A stretch of 64,000 bases of DNA from the NCBI GenBank assembly GCA_958450365.1, contig CAUEEP010000938.1, forward strand, positions 496,001 through 560,000, written 5' to 3'. A program made the position numbers and the translations under genes. The DNA is from Mesorhabditis belari. Its lineage: Eukaryota; Nematoda; Chromadorea; Rhabditida; Rhabditidae. How positions within the stretch are numbered: position 1 is the first letter of the stretch; every line of letters begins with the position of its first letter. Positions 59,743 to 64,000 of this stretch are shown piece after piece. Below the pieces are notes generated by a model that worked only from the letters and a program-made list of their open reading frames with translations, ran no database searches and was not told the DNA's origin.

Positions 59743-60970
59743 TCAAGGTGTAAAAAAAATGATGCGCCTTTTTTGAACAAAAATATTTATTGAAAAAAAA
59801 ATCTCAAAGAAGCAAAGATCAATTGGTAAGGTATTATCGATGAATTCTTCCCATCTTCTGCGCAAATCCCAGATCGTATCGTCGAATTCGAATTAGAGGT
59901 AAAATAGGTGTGCAGCTTATTTATGAATTGAGCATGATTATCAAACTGTACATCTCCCAAGAAGTGTTTCAACGTCAGAAATAAAAAATAATCTGACGGT
60001 GCAAGGTCAGGGGAGTAAGGTGCGTGAGGCAAAAGTTTCCCACCTAGCTCCTCAATTTTTTTATGATTTGCTTTTCGGTGTGAGGTTTAGCGTTATCGTG
60101 CAGAAATCGAACTCTTGACGGTTTGATTCCCAATTTTTTAAAGCTTCCTTAACACTCACTAGTTGTTTCGAGTAAAGATCGACTGTTTGTTTAGGTTTTA
60201 GCACTTCAGAAGGCATCAATCCTTTCGAATTCCACCATAAACAGAGCATGATCTTCATTCCATGGATATCGGGTTTGGGGGTGATTTGCGGGGCTTCACC
60301 AGCAAAGAGACATTGATTTTTTTCGAGTGATATTGTCATAACTAATCCTAGTCTCATCAGAAGTCAAGATTCTGATCGAAAAAATTGTATGATTTGCACT
60401 TTTGAAGCAAGATAGAGCACATGGTGACACGAGCAATTTTGTTACCTTAGGCCATCTCATGTGGAACCCATTTTTCATGTCGAACCTTTTTCCCAAGTTG
60501 ATGCAAATGGTTTCCAATTGTCACAAGGTTAACGTCGAAAAATTCTGCTAATTCCCAAAGCGTAAATGTGGGATCAATTTCAATAGCATTGAACAAATCG
60601 TCATTTCAGATTTCTAGAGAGCGTCCAGTCTCTAGCTCATCGTGGAGGCATTCATTGTCATCTCGAAAACGCTGAAACCATCGACAACACTGGCTTTCAC
60701 TGATACTCCAAAAGCTAAAGCTGAATCTCCAAAAGCTTTGACAAGTGAACGGTGAGATTCAGCAGGGGTTTTTCCTTGTTTGAAGGAAGCACGAGCTTGT
60801 TGTCATCCATTTTTTTTGCAGTAAAAACCATTAGCGAAGTGAAAAGGGAAATGATTATCAATCTATTGAGTGTGTAGTTTATTTTTGTTTAAAATATTAC
60901 GTAAGCTAAGACTTAACAAATTGTCAGCACCAGAAAATTCGAGGTGCGCATTATTTTCTTTACACCCTGA
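59743..60970 (-). mobile_element. full-length but decayed mariner transposon
   Basis: 1228 bases flanked by TA (59741-59742, 60971-60972). Terminal inverted repeats: CAAGGTGTAAAAAAAATGAT on the left and, inverted, CAGGGTGTAAAGAAAATAAT. The transposase reads leftwards from about 60810. Conserved pieces include TSDE (first catalytic Asp), PDIHGMKIMLCLWWN, LHDNAKPHT (second) and PYSPDLAPSDYFLF (third, DD34D spacing class). They lie in different frames with stops, so the enzyme is dead. Helix-turn-helix remnants (WFQRFRDDNE) are also visible. Confidence 0.9.
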
Positions 60971-60972
60971 TA

Positions 60973-61190
60973 CCGTATTTTCTCTAATAGTTGTGCACCC
61001 TGAGCGTCGCCTAAATTGCTCGAAATCTCGAGAACCGCTTATCAGAACCTATCGATGTGGGGTCGAAAAATGTAGCTGACGATGAGATCTTCTGGGGGAT
61101 TTGAGTGTTGAGCTTCTGCGAAAGCTTGGAAACCGTAAAATCGTCACCAACTCGGCTCGCCGGGGTGCATTACTATTAGAGAAAATACGG
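60973..61190 (+). mobile_element. MITE with AGGGTGCAC inner ends (copy 2)
   Basis: Tips CCGTATTTTCTCTAATAG and CTATTAGAGAAAATACGG, TA on both sides; its left TA (60971-60972) is also the right TA of the mariner. Reverse complement of the element at 20591-20804. Confidence 0.88.
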
Positions 61191-61427
61191 TATTTACTAC
61201 TGCCAGCTACAAGCCAGATTTGGATCTTGTAATGTTTTTGTACTGTGTAGTTGAGTGATAGTTCTGGGAGGGTCAAAACGATAAGTTTATTTCCATAAAG
61301 AAAAATGGCAAGAAGGCACGAGAGACACGTTTTGGAATGTGGAATTTAGCAATGAGCAATGAATTGACATGTTTAACATGAGTTTTATTATAAGTTTTCT
61401 ATTGTTGGAAATAGTTGATTGATTTGT

Positions 61428-62410
61428 TCACTTCAATCGCACAACAGGGACACTGATTTTGTAGATGTTGTTAGCAGAAATGACAAAAACCGATCGATCT
61501 GGAGCAGCTGAGAGACCATCAATTGCACCGATTGCAACCTGAATTGATTTGAATGTAAAAAATCGCTCAAACAAATGATTTTGATGTTTTGAATAAACTA
61601 ACCTCTTTGATGAGTGCTTTATAGCCAAGATCCCAGAAAGAGACCATATTTCCTTGTGCGGTGACAACAATTTGATCGGATAAAGAAACGATGAAGCGTC
61701 TTTCCAATAGAGGAGATTCTGCCTAAAGTTTATTCTCATAAACAGTAACAATCTGACCAAATTCTCTAAATTCTCTAAATTCTCTAATCCATTTCTCACC
61801 AAATTTGTTTCTAAAGCCATTCGTGTGATGAGTTGACCGGATTCTCGATTCCACACACTCAACTGTCGATCGGCACCCAAACCCAAGAGATTCTCCTTTG
61901 TCATCGCTAACTCGACTGCGTAACTGAAAATTTTAGTTGGATTTGATTTCTGGGTGATCCAGGAATGTTCCATTTCAAGCCCAGATCAGATCTACGTACT
62001 TTACATAGCCAGACATAGCCCAAATTTGAATCTAGCTCATGAAATGCTTAGGTTACAAGATCTAGAGATCTAGAGTTGATTTTAAGCTAATCACAGAATC
62101 TTCTAGATCTTTTAGATCACAAAGAATAGCCAAAGTTTACCCAAATGGATCCTCAGTACTCCGAACGAGTTCACCATTCGAAAGTTGCCACCAACAGACG
62201 ATACCCTCTTCACAAGAGGAGTAAAGCATCTGGAAAAGTTGTTAATAGCTTAAAATCTTTGATCTGCAAGTATTTAGATAAGCCAGAAGTGGCATCGACA
62301 AGCTTTTTAACGCACATTAGCTTTTTCATCAATCGCTAAACAAGTGAGGGGTGCATTGTGGGCATGTAGGGTGTAGAGGAGACATCCACTCACCGTTTCC
62401 CAGATCTTCA
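61428..62410 (-). CDS. SCAP-like WD-repeat protein, C-terminal part
   Basis: Five exons in frame: 62316-62410, 62141-62229, 61800-61923, 61603-61722, 61428-61538, about 178 residues to the stop. WD units are clear: VKIWETVSGCLLYTLHAHNA, GIVCWWQLSNGELVRS, RQLSVWNRESGQLI, and QGNMVSFWDLGYKALIKEV. The last closely resembles the end of SREBP cleavage-activating protein (GCVSFWDLNYGDLLQTV in human). SCAP escorts SREBP from the endoplasmic reticulum in sterol sensing. The first exon seen starts in mid-frame, but upstream I find only a MITE and then a plus-strand peptidase gene, so the membrane half either lies beyond the window or is missing. Another WD protein is possible. Confidence 0.65.
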
Positions 62411-62805
62411 CTAAAAAAACTGATCGTAAAAGGTAAATAATAGTAATAGATTATTGATTTGTTCAACAGTGCCAGTTTATTTTTTTTTACGGTATTTCCA
62501 CTGAATCTGTGCCGAATATTTCGACACTTTTTGCAAGAAAGCCAATTTAAGTACAAGTTAAAACGCACTGAACCGAAAGTCCGACAAAATATGAGCATAC
62601 TGTAGCTCAAGTCTATTTAACTTCGCATTTCGTGGGTCATTCCAAAAAAGCGCTGACCAACAAAAAAATCTATTTTCTATATTTTTGCTTTTGCTTTTTC
62701 TTTGCTGTTTTTAACATTTTCTGTCAGCTTTTTGTGTTTTTAGGGTAAAAAGAGGTGGAGAATCCACTTTTTTTAAAGTTTTACGCATAGAAACTCACGG
62801 TAGAG

Positions 62806-63145
62806 GGGGGTGGGACAAATGCGACCTTTTTTTTTGCTGGAAAACGCCTTAGGAAAGCTCGTAGAGCTTTGAAAATATTTCCATAGAAGGGAATCGTATG
62901 CGTAGATTCCGAATTTCGACAAATCAGACCTCGCTGACACGTCAAATTTGGGCTAAAAGGCAAAAACTGGGGAAAAGCGTTAAGTTGCGTAGTTTTTGCC
63001 TTTTAGCCCAAATTTGACGTGTCAGCGAGGTCTGATTTGTCGAAATTCGGAATCTACGCATACGATTCCCTTCTATGAAAACATTTTTGAAGCTCTCCTC
63101 CTAAGGCCTTTTCCAGCAAAAAAAGGTCGCATTCGTCCCACCCCC
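62806..63145. mobile_element. fold-back MITE, hAT-like, copy 2
   Basis: Same family as 11882-12284: starts GGGGGTGGGACAAATGCGAC, ends GTCCCACCCCC, palindromic throughout. Flanked by an 8-bp duplication CGGTAGAG (62798-62805, 63146-63153). The left arm is slightly shorter than in copy 1. Confidence 0.9.
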
Positions 63146-63639
63146 CGGTAGAGATTTATTAAAGTGATGACTTTAACCAAAAACACCAAACTTTTTCCTT
63201 TTGTCGCCTGTTTTAATGTTTTTACTTCGTTGTTTAACCTGTTTTTAGATAAATATTAAATTGTCTTCATCGTAGTATAGCCAAAAGACTATTACTCCAT
63301 TTTCTTTTTGTCATAGAATCCTAACATCTTTGCGAGTGTGTTTTCATCGTTTATTGTATAAAGTTGTTGAGCATATTGCGAATAAATGAACCATCTCAAT
63401 GTGTTTATCGGTTTAAAAGCTATAAAATGACGTGTGACATTTCTTATACTGTATCATGGTTTACTTTATCGTCTCATGCTTTCAACTGGCTGAGAATAAA
63501 TTAGATCTGAGAATAGATTAGAATTTTTGCTTTTACAACAATCATTTCAATCGTTTCACCCACGAAATGTACAATTTTCTCCGATTTTTTTTGTTTTTGT
63601 AAGTTTTTTTCGCAACTAAATCACAAATTTCCAATTTAG

Positions 63640-64000
63640 ATCATTGATTGATCCGATTTTTGGTGATTTATTTCATAAACATCTCAAGAAATATATCAAT
63701 TATTCAATGGATCCGTGCGATAATTTCTATAGACACGTAGGGGGATATTGCTTGGATTCATTTGATCAAATTTAGGTTTGTCCGGCAGATATTCCCCAAA
63801 AAGACGTGATCCCAAGAAATTTTCTCCCGCAATCGGTTCAAGATTCACTAATGGAGAAGGCAAGGAAAAAATCCTCATTGGTAGAGGTATGAAGCAGCCA
63901 ATTACTGTTAATAATAGCTTGTTTTTTTTCAGACTGCATTAGGAGTGGCAAATATGACTGGAATGCTCCCTCCGGAATATGGATATCCGCTAGACTTTTT
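63640..64000 (+). CDS. M13 (neprilysin-like) metallopeptidase, N-terminal part
   Basis: Exons 63640-63736, 63776-63886 and 63933 to the window end stay in frame. The second half of the first exon reads YINYSMDPCDNFYRHV, and the next exon starts with C: the DPCxxFYxxxC signature at the beginning of the neprilysin ectodomain, where the cysteines form the first disulfide. Neprilysins are type II membrane or secreted zinc endopeptidases that degrade small peptides. The zinc site (HExxH) lies beyond the window. An upstream exon with the membrane anchor is expected since 63640 follows an acceptor. Confidence 0.75.

Overview
This window looks like nematode nuclear DNA. It is AT-rich, its genes carry many short introns (mostly 34-60 bases) ending in TTTCAG-like acceptors, it has interstitial arrays of the nematode telomere unit TTAGGC/GCCTAA, and its proteins resemble Caenorhabditis genes. 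A rhabditid (clade V) worm is the best guess; the species is unknown. I rebuilt genes by hand by joining exons on protein similarity, splice sites and reading-frame closure. Long open frames in the six-frame translation are mostly shadows. I ran no software, and family names rest on motif recognition.

Layout. At 1-3731 two copies of a C2H2 zinc-finger gene sit head to head; the left copy runs off the window. malt-1 (death domain, Ig, paracaspase, Ig) is at 4197-7003 on the minus strand, divergent from a ONECUT homeobox gene of ceh-38 type at 7963-15734. As I recall, these two are also neighbours in C. elegans. A convergent globin gene (18535-20009) follows. 20.5-28.5 kb has no gene I recognise. 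It holds mobile-element debris (LINE, RTE and mariner fragments), MITEs, telomere-like arrays and hairpins. A prostaglandin reductase 2-like gene (28502-32536), sdhb-1 (35096-36441) and an unrecognised basic C2HC protein gene (36822-39507) are all on the minus strand. A ZIG-like Ig gene is nested in the opposite orientation in the first intron of the last. cdc-42 (39992-40967, plus) converges on a small secreted double LDL-receptor-A gene (41601-42247, minus). A second C2H2 gene (44725-50356 or beyond, minus) follows. 50.4-59.7 kb is repeat-rich and apparently gene-poor. The right end has a decayed but full-length mariner, a MITE abutting it, an SCAP-like WD-repeat gene end (minus) and the first exons of an M13 peptidase (plus).

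The gene content is mostly conserved housekeeping and signalling: respiratory complex II, a Rho GTPase, NF-kB/IL-17-type paracaspase signalling, neural or developmental transcription factors, and sterol sensing. I see no single pathway cluster. The more unusual content is the inverted zinc-finger pair with a patchwork of identity, several unnamed MITE families with clear target-site duplications, a globin lacking the proximal histidine, inverted and ghost exon copies inside the reductase gene, and a GC-rich, foldable, T-tailed island that may be a non-coding RNA.
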